A stretch of 19,384 bases of DNA from Nevskia sp043781855 (GTDB taxonomy: Bacteria; Pseudomonadota; Gammaproteobacteria; Nevskiales; Nevskiaceae): contig JAYWBB010000044.1 of the NCBI GenBank assembly GCA_043781855.1, positions 1 to 19,384 on the forward strand. The letters are read 5' to 3'. The position numbers were made by a program, and so were the translations under genes. Positions 1-7,797 of the stretch are shown piece by piece. The notes beneath the pieces were generated by a model. The model had not been told where the DNA came from. It saw nothing but the letters and a program-made list of their open reading frames with translations, and ran no database searches. Each line of letters opens with the position of its first letter. Position 1 is the stretch's first letter.

Positions 1-69
1 GATCGCCGCCATTCGGCAATCGGCTACCAGACGCCGGTCGCCGCAGAGGCAGCACTCAAAGCTGCATAG
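1..69 (+). CDS. IS3-family transposase, C-terminal fragment (cut by window edge)
   Basis: The first 22 codons from base 1 read DRRHSAIGYQTP followed by a short Ala-rich tail and a TAG stop. The RRHSAIGYQTP string is the hallmark end of the rve-type DDE integrase domain in IS3-family OrfB transposases, just before their C-terminus. Only this tail is inside the window, so completeness and activity cannot be judged. The sequence differs from the tail of the IS3 element further right, so it is a different element. The stop is followed by a candidate terminal inverted repeat ending at 99. Confidence 0.75.
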   Translation, partial: DRRHSAIGYQTPVAAEAALKAA

Positions 70-99
70 CCTGGTGTACGTCAAACCGGGGCACGATCA
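1..99 (+). mobile_element. Right end of an IS3-family insertion sequence
   Basis: The transposase tail is followed by about 30 bp ending in ACCGGGGCACGATCA. Read inwards from 99 this begins TGATCGTGCCCCGGTTT, the TG-start, CCCCGG-rich style of IS3-family ends. The other end and any target duplication lie outside the window, so the exact boundary at 99 is inferred. Confidence 0.5.
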
Positions 100-799
100 C
101 CCGCATGAATCGGACATAGCCGAGTTCGACGAGTCAAGCAAGATTACTATTGAGAGATAGGGAAGGCAGCTCTGGTGCTGCACCGAATCGTGCCGGAATG
201 CGTGCAGCACCCTGTTTTGCGCTTGGCGTGCAGGTGCTGCACCTAGTTGCGCTCCTATGGATAGATTCGGATTGCCGTTTGTGGATGAATTCCCGGCATG
301 GACCGCGATGCCAGTGGCACCGGCTCGACCGTCACCAGCTGTGGCGTCTAGCCTTGGCCGCCGACCAGTTGGATATTGACCTGAAGGTTTTGGATGACGA
401 TCAGTTGCTGCCCGTTCGGCAGCCTTCGCTGTGCATCAGTGCCGCGGCGTAATTCGGTGATGACGCCCCGCGCACTTCTCGCAAATGATCCTGCCAGTCG
501 CGTCGCACGAACTCCCAGTCGGCGATGGCGGCGGTGTTGTTGCGTTGGTCCTTGATCGGTATGCGCTCGACGATCTGGTATTCGCTGACTGTGCGCGACG
601 ACGAGACTGGCAGGGCGGTGTGGTGGGGTATTTCTTTTGGTTGCCGCGCCTTGCCGGTTGAGGCCGGACGATCTTGACGAACGATGCCAGTGCGCCGCGC
701 GAAGACACTCAGCGCTTGGCCGCCTTGCTCAGAACACTCCTGGTCACAAGCCGCAACCAACGCCGGGCGATCAGAATGGGTTTTAGCTAAACTGCCCAA
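100..799. other. About 700 bp with no supportable gene
   Basis: Reading frames exist on both strands here (150-452 on +, 401-799 on -), but neither product shows a recognisable domain, signal peptide or convincing ribosome binding site. The minus-strand product has a protein-like stretch near its end (AIADWEFVRRDWQDHL, at about 460-520), so part of the stretch may be a gene remnant that I cannot identify. The interval separates the IS3 end from the metal-resistance genes and probably holds the promoter for the gene at 800. Confidence 0.4.
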
Positions 800-1120
800 G
801 TGAAGTCGGTCTTGAAAAAATGGAACGTCGTACTTCTGGCGATGTTAGTCGCCTGGACAGGGTTTGCTTATACATACCACGTCGAGCGCAGTGCGCCAGA
901 CCACGATAGCCCGATGCAGCTCGCCAAAGAAATCGCTGATCACTCGGGACAACTCGAAAAGCACTGTGATCATTGTTGCGAGGACGGCTCGCCGGTGCAC
1001 GCGCTCTGTAGCGTGGGCGCCTCGTTTTGCGAGTCAGTGCAGCATACGTTCGGCGATGCAGCTCCCGTCTTCGCTCGCTCGCGTAAATCGATCCCGCTGA
1101 CGCCTCCTCCGCGCGCCTGA
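800..1120 (+). CDS. Small membrane-anchored Cys/His protein, CzcI-like, copy 1
   Basis: The product is 106 residues with a GTG start. A basic N-terminus and a hydrophobic segment at about residues 8-25 form a signal anchor or signal peptide, placing the rest in the periplasm. The exported part has an acidic/His stretch (PDHDSP, 33-38), a conserved helix (QLAKEIADHSG), a CDHCC cluster (Cys56, His58, Cys59, Cys60), Cys70, and a proline-rich end (PLTPPPRA). It is 62% identical by hand count to the equally long product at 1716-2036. The position upstream of czcCBA and the His/Cys content recall CzcI, a small periplasmic protein linked to control of czc expression. The motif spacing differs from CzcI of Cupriavidus as I remember it, so this is analogy only. 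Periplasmic metal binding or signalling is inferred. Confidence 0.7.
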   Translation: MKSVLKKWNVVLLAMLVAWTGFAYTYHVERSAPDHDSPMQLAKEIADHSGQLEKHCDHCCEDGSPVHALCSVGASFCESVQHTFGDAAPVFARSRKSIPLTPPPRA

Positions 1121-1139
1121 ATTCTCGTCGACGCTTGAT

Positions 1140-1162
1140 CCGCGCACGCAATGCCTGCGCGG
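1140..1162 (+). promoter_or_regulatory. Short perfect hairpin after CzcI-like copy 1
   Basis: CCGCGCA (1140-1146) pairs perfectly with TGCGCGG (1156-1162) across a 9-nt loop, 20 nt after the stop codon. No T-run follows, so it is not a canonical terminator. It may stabilise or attenuate the mRNA, or be chance in GC-rich DNA. Confidence 0.3.
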
Positions 1163-1314
1163 GCGTCGCTTTGCCGAAATCGGCCCGATCCATGACCGCC
1201 CAGGATTCCCGTCGACGAGCCTTCCGAGACTCGCACGACCTATAAGCCGGCCGTCCGCTTTGAGGTGCCGTGACTTGGCAAGCGACATGGCCATAGCTCA
1301 CGGAGACCATCACC

Positions 1315-1617
1315 ATGTTTCGCACACTTCACGTCGTCGTGCTTCTACTCGTCGTAGTCGCGATAAACACCGCACCTGCGCTCGCTCGACAGAGTCTCTG
1401 GGCGAAAGAATATGAACGGGCAAGGCGCGCCGGCTTATTCGAGCAACGGAATCAGGAGGCCGAATGCGCGAGGACGAGTTGCGCGCTGGGCGACAAAAAG
1501 CCGTCGACCGCGACTTACGAAGAGCTGCGATGTATGAATGCGGCGATAAAGGATTGCAACGCCGCGACGAAGCCCTTACCGCAGCCTGAAAGCCCGCATC
1601 CATTGAAGGGACGCTAG
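1315..1617 (+). CDS. Small secreted protein with four cysteines, function unknown
   Basis: The product is 100 residues, starting at ATG 1315 with GGAG about 10 bp upstream. It has a clear Sec signal peptide: basic start, a long Leu/Val core, and a likely cleavage site after APALA at about residue 24. The mature part is about 76 residues, charged and mostly helical in appearance. Its four cysteines fall in two pairs, CARTSC and CMNAAIKDC, spaced as for two disulphides or a metal site, and the C-terminus is proline-rich. I do not recognise the family. It lies between the two CzcI-like paralogues and upstream of czcCBA, so a periplasmic role in metal response or binding is the natural guess. Confidence 0.6.
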   Translation: MFRTLHVVVLLLVVVAINTAPALARQSLWAKEYERARRAGLFEQRNQEAECARTSCALGDKKPSTATYEELRCMNAAIKDCNAATKPLPQPESPHPLKGR

Positions 1618-1641
1618 GCGGAGGGTAAGTAAGCCGCACCG

Positions 1642-1680
1642 ATGACGCCGGTTTCTGCTTGCCAGCAGGACCGGCGTCAT
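1642..1680 (+). promoter_or_regulatory. Strong two-tier hairpin upstream of CzcI-like copy 2
   Basis: ATGACGCCGGT (1642-1652) pairs perfectly over 11 bp with ACCGGCGTCAT (1670-1680). Inside it CTGCT (1655-1659) pairs with AGCAG (1664-1668) around a 4-nt loop. It lies between the stop at 1617 and the GTG at 1716. No T-run follows, so an attenuator, an mRNA-processing or stabilising element, or a protein-binding palindrome are all possible. Confidence 0.5.
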
Positions 1681-1715
1681 GGCGGAGTTGTGTCAGTCCG
1701 GGTTACCCTGCTCAG

Positions 1716-2036
1716 GTGATATCGATTCTCAAACACTGGAAAGTCACCCTGCTCGCGATGCTGATCGCGTGGAGTGGCTTTGCCTACATCTATCACATCG
1801 AACGGTCCTCTCCGGATCACGACAGTCCGACGCAACTCGCCAAGGAAATTGCCGATCATTCCGGCAAGCTGGAAAAGACCTGCGACCACTGTTGCCATGG
1901 TGGGTCGCATACGCAAGCTCTTTGCAGTGAAAGCCTCTCGGTCTCCGTAGCCACGAGTTCGACGTTCGAGACTGTCGATCCGCTGCTTTTTCACACTCGC
2001 GCGTCACCGCCGCTGACGCCGCCTCCGCAAGCCTGA
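1716..2036 (+). CDS. Small membrane-anchored Cys/His protein, CzcI-like, copy 2
   Basis: The reading frame opens at 1659, but GTG 1716 gives a 106-residue protein that aligns without gaps to the product at 800-1120, including its first residues, so 1716 is chosen. Features are the same: signal anchor at about residues 8-25, PDHDSP, QLAKEIADHSG, CDHCC (56-60), Cys70 and PLTPPPQA at the end. It gains histidines after the cluster (CDHCCHGGSH) and lacks the extra Cys77 of copy 1. Its stop is 67 bp before czcC, in the position CzcI holds in classical czc operons. Periplasmic metal sensing or binding for the efflux operon is inferred. I could not match it firmly to a named family. Confidence 0.7.
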   Translation: MISILKHWKVTLLAMLIAWSGFAYIYHIERSSPDHDSPTQLAKEIADHSGKLEKTCDHCCHGGSHTQALCSESLSVSVATSSTFETVDPLLFHTRASPPLTPPPQA

Positions 2037-2103
2037 TCTCCCGCTGAAGCCCTTCCCTGCGGACGCTTGATGCGTCTGCCGCGTTGCCTTGTGGAGATCA
2101 CCC

Positions 2104-3393
2104 ATGCTTTTGCTATTCAAGCGCGTCGGCCGTGTTGCGGCCGGTGTGCTATTGACGGTCGCCCTGCCGAGCTTCGGCGGCGAGGCCGTCTCGACCGACC
2201 TCCGGTCGTATCTCGATACCGTGCTGCAAGCACACCCAGAACTCAAAGCGGCCGACGCCAGGGTCGCCGCTGCGCAAGCACAGGCTGAGGCGCTGTCCCG
2301 ACCGATCTACAACCCCCAACTCGACCTTGGCGCCGAGCGTAACCAGAGCCAGACCTTTTCGGCTGGACTCAGCCAGACCATCGACCTGTCGGGCAAGCGC
2401 ACCGCGCGCCGCGCCAGTGGCAGCGCGGAGCTGGCCACTGCGATCGCCGAACGCACGACGCAACGCCAGACCATCGCGACAGAAATCCTGAAGACATTGG
2501 CCGAGCTGTATGGCCGTATCGCCGCGGCATCATTGGCCCAGCAGCGGCTGGAGCTGCTGGAGCGCTTCGCCGAGGTCGCGGAGCGGCAGTACAAGGCCGG
2601 CGACATCGGCGTGCTTGATCGCGATCTTGCCGCGCTGGCGCGTGCCGAAGCGATCGCGCTGACTGGCCGCGCCGAGCTGGAACTTCTGAAAGCGCAGCAG
2701 GCGCTCGATGCGGCCACCCGCCGTCCCGGGTTCCCGCCGCCCGGGCTGCCGGACCAGCTTCCCGAATCCGGGCGTCTTCGGATGGACTATGACGCGCTGG
2801 CAGCGGCACTTCCGAGTGTTCGCTCGGCGATGGCCAGGCGCGAAGCCGCCCGTGCCGAGATCGCCATCGCCCGCAGCCAGACCCGCGTCGACCCCACACT
2901 TGGTCTGCGCGGTGGCACCGAGCAGGATCACAGCGGGCGCAACGCTGAGGCGCTGATCGGCCTCCAGGTTTCGATCCCGCTGTTCCTGCGCAACAACTTC
3001 AAGGCCGAGGTCGCCGCAGCGGACGCGAAAGCCTCCGCTGCGGGTATCGAGGCCGAGGCTGGCTACGGCCTCGCGGTCGCCCGCATGAAAGCGGCAGCGA
3101 CGCAATACGGCCGTACCTATGCTGCGTGGCAGCACTGGACTGCATTGTCCTCCGCACGCATCGACGCCAGCGTCGAACTGCTCGACAAGGTCTGGCGCGT
3201 GCGCGAGATCAGCACCGCCGAATATCTCGTGCAGTTCCGGCAGTTGCTCGACGGCCGCGCGGCCGGTGAAGAACTCCGCGCGCAAACCTGGGCGTCGTGG
3301 GCCGAGTGGCTCGATGCCTCTGGACTCTGGCAAGCCTGGCTCGATGCCACGCAGGCATCTCTCTCGACTCCGACTGCTCCGACCGGGAACTGA
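2104..3393 (+). CDS. czcC: CzcC-like outer-membrane efflux protein (TolC family)
   Basis: The product is 429 residues from ATG 2104, which has GGAG 7 bp upstream; an in-frame GTG at 2089 overlaps that site and is less likely. It has a signal peptide (Leu/Val core, then LPSFGGEA) and the long Ala/Arg/Glu-rich helical composition of outer-membrane efflux proteins. Early motifs include AHPELKAADARVAAAQAQAEALSR split around a YNPQLDLG strand, then a second helical half with PLFLRNNFKAEV near residues 290-305. This is the two-repeat trimeric channel of HME-RND systems, passing metal from the CzcB/CzcA complex to the outside. It is the first gene of a tight czcCBA operon, with czcB starting 2 bp after its stop. 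Confidence 0.9.
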   Translation: MLLLFKRVGRVAAGVLLTVALPSFGGEAVSTDLRSYLDTVLQAHPELKAADARVAAAQAQAEALSRPIYNPQLDLGAERNQSQTFSAGLSQTIDLSGKRTARRASGSAELATAIAERTTQRQTIATEILKTLAELYGRIAAASLAQQRLELLERFAEVAERQYKAGDIGVLDRDLAALARAEAIALTGRAELELLKAQQALDAATRRPGFPPPGLPDQLPESGRLRMDYDALAAALPSVRSAMARREAARAEIAIARSQTRVDPTLGLRGGTEQDHSGRNAEALIGLQVSIPLFLRNNFKAEVAAADAKASAAGIEAEAGYGLAVARMKAAATQYGRTYAAWQHWTALSSARIDASVELLDKVWRVREISTAEYLVQFRQLLDGRAAGEELRAQTWASWAEWLDASGLWQAWLDATQASLSTPTAPTGN

Positions 3394-3395
3394 AC

Positions 3396-4538
3396 ATGCA
3401 ACTCAATAAGAAATCGTTACTGCTGTCCTTCCTCGTCGCCTTCTCAAGCACGCTCGCGGCCTGCGGCTCGAAGACGACGCCCGCGCCGGAGCAAAGCGCC
3501 GGCAAGTCGGCCGCAAGCGCCAAAGGGGCCGCGAATGAGGCCCAAGTCGTCACGCTGAAGCCCGAAGGAGCCGAACTCGCCGGCATCAAGGTCGAGCGGC
3601 TCGATCCGAAAAGTGTTCCGCGACTGCTGCAAGCGCCCGGTGAAGTGAAGGCCAACGACTACCGCTCGGCGCAAGTCACCACCCGCGTGCCGGCACAGGT
3701 GGTGCGCCGGCTGGCGAAATTGGGCGATCTCGTGAAGGCCGGCCAACCGCTGGTGACGCTGACCAGCGTCGAAGTCGCCGAAGCGCAGGGAGAAGCCCAG
3801 CTCAAGGCGCGCGAATGGGCGCGCGTACAGGAACTCGGTGAAGCTGTGGTCGGCGGACGGCGCTACTCCGAAGCGCGCGTTGCCGTCGAGCAGGCGCGCG
3901 CCAAGCTCGTTGCCTATGGACTTAGCAACGCCGAGGCCGCGGGCCGCGCCGGCGCACCACTCGGTCAGTTCACGCTGGCGGCTCCTCGCGGCGGCACCGT
4001 GCTCAGCGACGCCTTTGTCGAAGGAGAGCGCATCGAACCGGGTCGCGCCCTGTTCATGATCGCCGACGAGTCGGCGACGTGGGTCGAGGCCAATCTGTCC
4101 CCAAGCAGCGCCAGCAAGGTGGTCGAGGGTGGATTTGCGCGGGTCCAGGTCGATGGTCAATGGCTCGACGGCCGCGTGATCCAGAAACATCACCTGATCG
4201 ACGAGAGCACGCGCACGATCCCGGTTCGCATCGAAGTGAAAGCATCGGGCGATCACCTGCACACCGGAGAGTTCGTCGACAGCCGCATCGAAGTCGGTCG
4301 CGTCGACAACGCGCTGACCGTGCCGAACGACGCGCTCTATCAAGGCACGGACGGCAACTGGGCCGTGTTCGTGCAGGAAGACGCGACGCACTTTCGACGC
4401 AGCCCGGTGAGGGTAATCGACGACTTGGGAGAGACCAAGCAGATCGAGGGTCTGGCGGCCGGGTCGATGGTGGTGACGCAGGGTGCCTTCTTCCTCAACT
4501 CCGAACTGTCGAAAGGCAGCCTCGGCGACGCCGACTGA
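3396..4538 (+). CDS. czcB: CzcB-like periplasmic adaptor (membrane fusion) lipoprotein
   Basis: The product is 380 residues. ATG 3396 is chosen because it follows the czcC stop by 2 bp and begins a lipoprotein signal ending in the lipobox LAAC (Cys23). After a short Ala/Ser linker come the flanking lipoyl/barrel-sandwich segments (APGEVKAND, then VRRLAKLGDLVKAGQPL), a helical hairpin (about 130-180), the second half-lipoyl (FTLAAPRGGTVL), a beta-barrel and the membrane-proximal domain (TVPNDALYQG, then QGAFFLNSEL). This is the RND adaptor layout, and in Czc and Cus systems the adaptor links pump and outer channel and hands metal to the pump. The His-rich N-terminal metal-binding stretch of some CzcB proteins is absent. 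czcA starts 9 bp downstream. Confidence 0.92.
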   Translation: MQLNKKSLLLSFLVAFSSTLAACGSKTTPAPEQSAGKSAASAKGAANEAQVVTLKPEGAELAGIKVERLDPKSVPRLLQAPGEVKANDYRSAQVTTRVPAQVVRRLAKLGDLVKAGQPLVTLTSVEVAEAQGEAQLKAREWARVQELGEAVVGGRRYSEARVAVEQARAKLVAYGLSNAEAAGRAGAPLGQFTLAAPRGGTVLSDAFVEGERIEPGRALFMIADESATWVEANLSPSSASKVVEGGFARVQVDGQWLDGRVIQKHHLIDESTRTIPVRIEVKASGDHLHTGEFVDSRIEVGRVDNALTVPNDALYQGTDGNWAVFVQEDATHFRRSPVRVIDDLGETKQIEGLAAGSMVVTQGAFFLNSELSKGSLGDAD

Positions 4539-4547
4539 GGGGCCGCC

Positions 4548-7500
4548 ATGTTCGACGCTATCGTCAACGCGGCTGTTCGAGGCCGCCTGTTCGTCCTGCT
4601 CGCGCTGGCCGGCGTGCTGCTCGCCTGCGCACTCTTGATTCCGAAGCTCAATCTCGACGCCTTCCCGGATGTCACCAATGTCCAGGTCGTCGTCAATACC
4701 CAGGCGCCGGGGCTTGCCGCCGAGGAGGTCGAGCAGCTCATCACCTATCCGGTCGAATCGGTGATGTACGCACTGCCGAGCATTGCCGAAGTGCGCTCGG
4801 TATCGAAGGTCGGCCTGTCGGTCGTCACCGTCGTGTTCAAGGACGGCACCGACCTCTACTTCGCGCGTCAGCTCATCTTCGAGCGCTTGCAGGCGGCGCG
4901 CGAGCAGATTCCGGCCGGCGTCGGTACGCCGGAAATGGGGCCGAATACGTCCGGTCTCGGCCAGGTGTTCCAGTACGCGCTGCGCGCCGAGGATCCGAAG
5001 CAGTACGACATCATGGCGCTGCGCAGCCTCAACGACTGGGTCGTGAAGCTCTTGCTCGCGCCTACCGCCGGCGTGACACAAATTCTCTCGTTCGGCGGCG
5101 ACGTGAGGCAGTACCAGGTGCAGGTCGACGCAGCACGACTGCTCGCGCAGAAGCTATCGGTCGAAGACCTCGCCGAGGCGATCGAGGCCAATAATCGCAA
5201 CGCCGGCGGCTGGTATGTCGATCGCGGCGCGGAGCAGCTGGTGCTGCGCGGCGTCGGCTGGGTGCGCAGCGGCGAGGACGGCCTGCGCGATATCGCCAAT
5301 ATCCCGATCAAGAACGCCGACGGCGTGGCGGTGAAAGTCGGCGACGTGGCGCGCGTCGCCTACGGCGCGGAGATCCGGCAAGGCGCGGTATCGATGTCGG
5401 TACGCAACGGCGACGGCTCGCCGAAGGCGCTCGGCGAAGTCGTCACCGGCATCGTGCTGAAGCGGCTCGGCGCGAATACGAAGGCGACGATCGACGGCGT
5501 CAAGGCGCGCTTGCCCATCGTGCAGAAGGCATTGCCGAAGGGGGTCAAGATCATGCCGTATTACGACCAGGCCGATCTCGTAAACAAGGCGGTACATACG
5601 GTGACCAAGGCGCTGACGGAAGCCTTCGTGCTGATCGTTATCGTGCTGCTGCTGTTCCTGATGAACGTCCGCGCCACCCTGCTGGTCCTGCTGTCGATTC
5701 CGATTTCGATCGGCCTGGCGTTGGCGGCGATGGCCTACTGGGGTGTTTCGGCGAACCTGATGTCGCTCGGCGGCCTGGCGATCGCGATCGGCATGATGGT
5801 CGATGGCTCGGTGGTGATGATGGAGAACATCTTCAAACATCTGTCCGAACCCGATGCGGTCCATGCGGCGCACGCCAGAGAGACGAACCCGGACGATCCT
5901 GACCCTTATAACTCCGCGCACGACCGTCATGGCATGGCCGTGCGCATCATGCACGCGGCGCGCGAAGTCGGGCGGCCGGTGTTCTTCGCCGTGCTGATCA
6001 TCATCGTGGTGTTTACGCCGCTGTTCTCGCTCGAAGGCGTGGAAGGCAAACTGTTCCAGCCGATGGCGATCTCGATCGTGTTGGCGATGATCGCTTCGCT
6101 CGCGGTGGCGCTGACCGTGATCCCGGCGCTGTCGAGCTACTTCTTCCGCGGCGCGGTCCATCATCGCGACAATTTCGTGATCCGCTTTCTGGAGCGCACC
6201 TACCGACGCGTACTGACCTGGGCGCTCAGTCATCGCAGGTTGATCGTCGGGGTAGCGGCCGCGATGTTCGTCGGCGCCATGGCGCTGGTGCCGCTGCTTG
6301 GCACCGAGTTCGTGCCGGTGCTCGAAGAAGGCACGCTCGGCATGCGCATCACGCTGGCGCCATCGGTCAATATGCCGACAGCGGTCGCGCTCTCGCAAAA
6401 GGTCGAGGCGAAGCTGATGGAAATTCCCGAGATCATCTACGCGCTCGATCGCATCGGCCGCCCCGAACTCGGCGGCGACCCGGAAGATGTCTCGAATCTG
6501 GAATGGTATATCGGCATGAAGCCGGCCGAGGAATGGAAGTCCGCGCCCGATCGTCTGGCGATGGAAGCGCTGATCGGCAAAAAGCTCGAAGCCTTTCCGG
6601 GCCTGCTGATTTCGTTCGGACAGCCGATCGCAACCCGTGTCGACGAGCTGCTGTCCGGCGTCAAGGCAGAGCTTGCGATCAAGCTGTTCGGGCCGGACCT
6701 CGCGGTCCTTGCAGAGAAGGGCGCGGCGATCGAAGCGCTGACACGGCGCGTTCGTGGCACGGACGACGTCGCCCTCGAACAGATCGCAGGTCAAGCGCAA
6801 CTCGTCGTGCGGCCGGACCGGGACAAGCTCGCGCGCTACGGCATTCCGGTGGCGCAGGTCATGAATCTCGTTTCCGACGCGATTGGCGGCAAGACCGCCG
6901 GCCAGGTCATCAAGGGCAACGAGCGCTATGACATCTACGTGCGGCTTGCCGAGCCGAACCGCGCCAACGCCGAGGCGATCAAGGCGTTAGTGCTGCAAGG
7001 CCCGAACGGCAGTCAAGTGCGACTCGGCGATGTTGCCGATCTCAACATCGAGGCGGGCCCGCCGCAAATCCGCCGCGACGACGTGCAGCGGCGCGTGGTG
7101 ATCCAGGCCAATGTCGAGGGCCGCGACATGGGCAGCGTGGTCAAGGAACTGGACGAACGGATCGGAGCCGAAGTGAAGCTGCCGCCCGGCTATTCCGTCG
7201 TGTTCGGCGGGCAGTTCGAGAATCAGAAGCGGGCGCAGGCGAAACTGGCGATCGTCGTGCCATTGTCGCTCGGCATAATTTTCCTGCTGCTGTTCTTCGC
7301 ATTCAGCTCGGTCGGTCAGGCCGCGCTGATCATGGTCAACGTGCCCTTGAGCCTGGTCGGCGGCATCGTCGCGCTGTTCCTGTCCGGCCAGTATCTGTCC
7401 GTGCCCGGCTCGATCGGCTTCATCGCACTGTTCGGCGTCGCGGTGCTGAACGGTGTCGTGATGGTGACGGCGATCAATCAGCAGTTCGCGGACTCGAATG

Positions 7501-7745
7501 ATGTCTCGCGCGCCGTGTTCGAGGGGGCGTTCTCGCGCCTGCGGCCAGTGTTGATGACGGCCTTCATCGCCGCACTCGGACTGATTCCGATGCTTTTGTC
7601 GAGCGGTATTGGCTCGGAGATTCAGCGACCACTGGCGACGGTCGTGGTCGGCGGATTGTTCTCGTCGACCTTGCTGACTTTGGTCGTGTTGCCGGCGCTG
7701 TACCAAGTGTTCTCACGCGGCATAACCGAACGCAGTGATGATTAG
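4548..7745 (+). CDS. czcA: CzcA-like heavy-metal RND efflux pump
   Basis: The product is 1065 residues, full length for the HME-RND family. It has the N-terminal membrane helix and signature (FPDVTNVQVVVNTQAPGL), two large periplasmic loops, and two six-helix membrane bundles with a repeat after about residue 530. It is the proton-driven inner-membrane pump of the CzcCBA complex, exporting divalent metal mainly from the periplasm. In TM4 the proton-relay segment reads LAIAIGMMVDG followed by MMEN, with Asp419 and Glu426. Alanine 413 stands where CzcA of Cupriavidus carries its first relay Asp (DFG...DG...EN). CusA-type Cu/Ag pumps share the missing Asp but carry VDA rather than VDG. The TM4-TM5 loop is long and His/Asp-rich (about 430-465). 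Substrate is therefore uncertain: Zn/Cd/Co by operon type, but a different HME subgroup is possible. Confidence 0.93.
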   Translation: MFDAIVNAAVRGRLFVLLALAGVLLACALLIPKLNLDAFPDVTNVQVVVNTQAPGLAAEEVEQLITYPVESVMYALPSIAEVRSVSKVGLSVVTVVFKDGTDLYFARQLIFERLQAAREQIPAGVGTPEMGPNTSGLGQVFQYALRAEDPKQYDIMALRSLNDWVVKLLLAPTAGVTQILSFGGDVRQYQVQVDAARLLAQKLSVEDLAEAIEANNRNAGGWYVDRGAEQLVLRGVGWVRSGEDGLRDIANIPIKNADGVAVKVGDVARVAYGAEIRQGAVSMSVRNGDGSPKALGEVVTGIVLKRLGANTKATIDGVKARLPIVQKALPKGVKIMPYYDQADLVNKAVHTVTKALTEAFVLIVIVLLLFLMNVRATLLVLLSIPISIGLALAAMAYWGVSANLMSLGGLAIAIGMMVDGSVVMMENIFKHLSEPDAVHAAHARETNPDDPDPYNSAHDRHGMAVRIMHAAREVGRPVFFAVLIIIVVFTPLFSLEGVEGKLFQPMAISIVLAMIASLAVALTVIPALSSYFFRGAVHHRDNFVIRFLERTYRRVLTWALSHRRLIVGVAAAMFVGAMALVPLLGTEFVPVLEEGTLGMRITLAPSVNMPTAVALSQKVEAKLMEIPEIIYALDRIGRPELGGDPEDVSNLEWYIGMKPAEEWKSAPDRLAMEALIGKKLEAFPGLLISFGQPIATRVDELLSGVKAELAIKLFGPDLAVLAEKGAAIEALTRRVRGTDDVALEQIAGQAQLVVRPDRDKLARYGIPVAQVMNLVSDAIGGKTAGQVIKGNERYDIYVRLAEPNRANAEAIKALVLQGPNGSQVRLGDVADLNIEAGPPQIRRDDVQRRVVIQANVEGRDMGSVVKELDERIGAEVKLPPGYSVVFGGQFENQKRAQAKLAIVVPLSLGIIFLLLFFAFSSVGQAALIMVNVPLSLVGGIVALFLSGQYLSVPGSIGFIALFGVAVLNGVVMVTAINQQFADSNDVSRAVFEGAFSRLRPVLMTAFIAALGLIPMLLSSGIGSEIQRPLATVVVGGLFSSTLLTLVVLPALYQVFSRGITERSDD

Positions 7746-7749
7746 CTAA
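7742..7749. promoter_or_regulatory. TTAGCTAA palindrome, shared with the region upstream of 800
   Basis: A perfect 8-bp palindrome extended to TTAGCTAAAC overlaps the czcA stop, 49 bp before the CDF start. The identical 10-mer lies at 783-792, just before the first CzcI-like gene. It is AT-rich in a GC-rich region, so a shared operator is conceivable. Two copies alone are weak evidence. Confidence 0.2.
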
Positions 7750-7797
7750 ACCAGCTTCCGAGTCCCATCTATTTCCGCGAGCAACGAGAGTTCACTC

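Noticed and set aside
150..452. 100-codon + strand frame near the left edge
   Set aside because: No ribosome binding site, unusual composition and no recognisable feature; kept only as part of an unassigned region.
783..1325. 180-codon minus-strand frame over the first CzcI-like gene
   Set aside because: Arg/Ser-rich product with no motif. The opposite strand encodes two proteins with signal sequences, one of them supported by a paralogue.
3444..6800. Very long minus-strand open frames (545 and 548 codons) opposite czcB and czcA
   Set aside because: They are antisense to strongly conserved genes, have His/Arg/Asp-rich low-complexity products, no domain motifs and no ribosome binding sites; such frames are a by-product of GC-rich codon usage.
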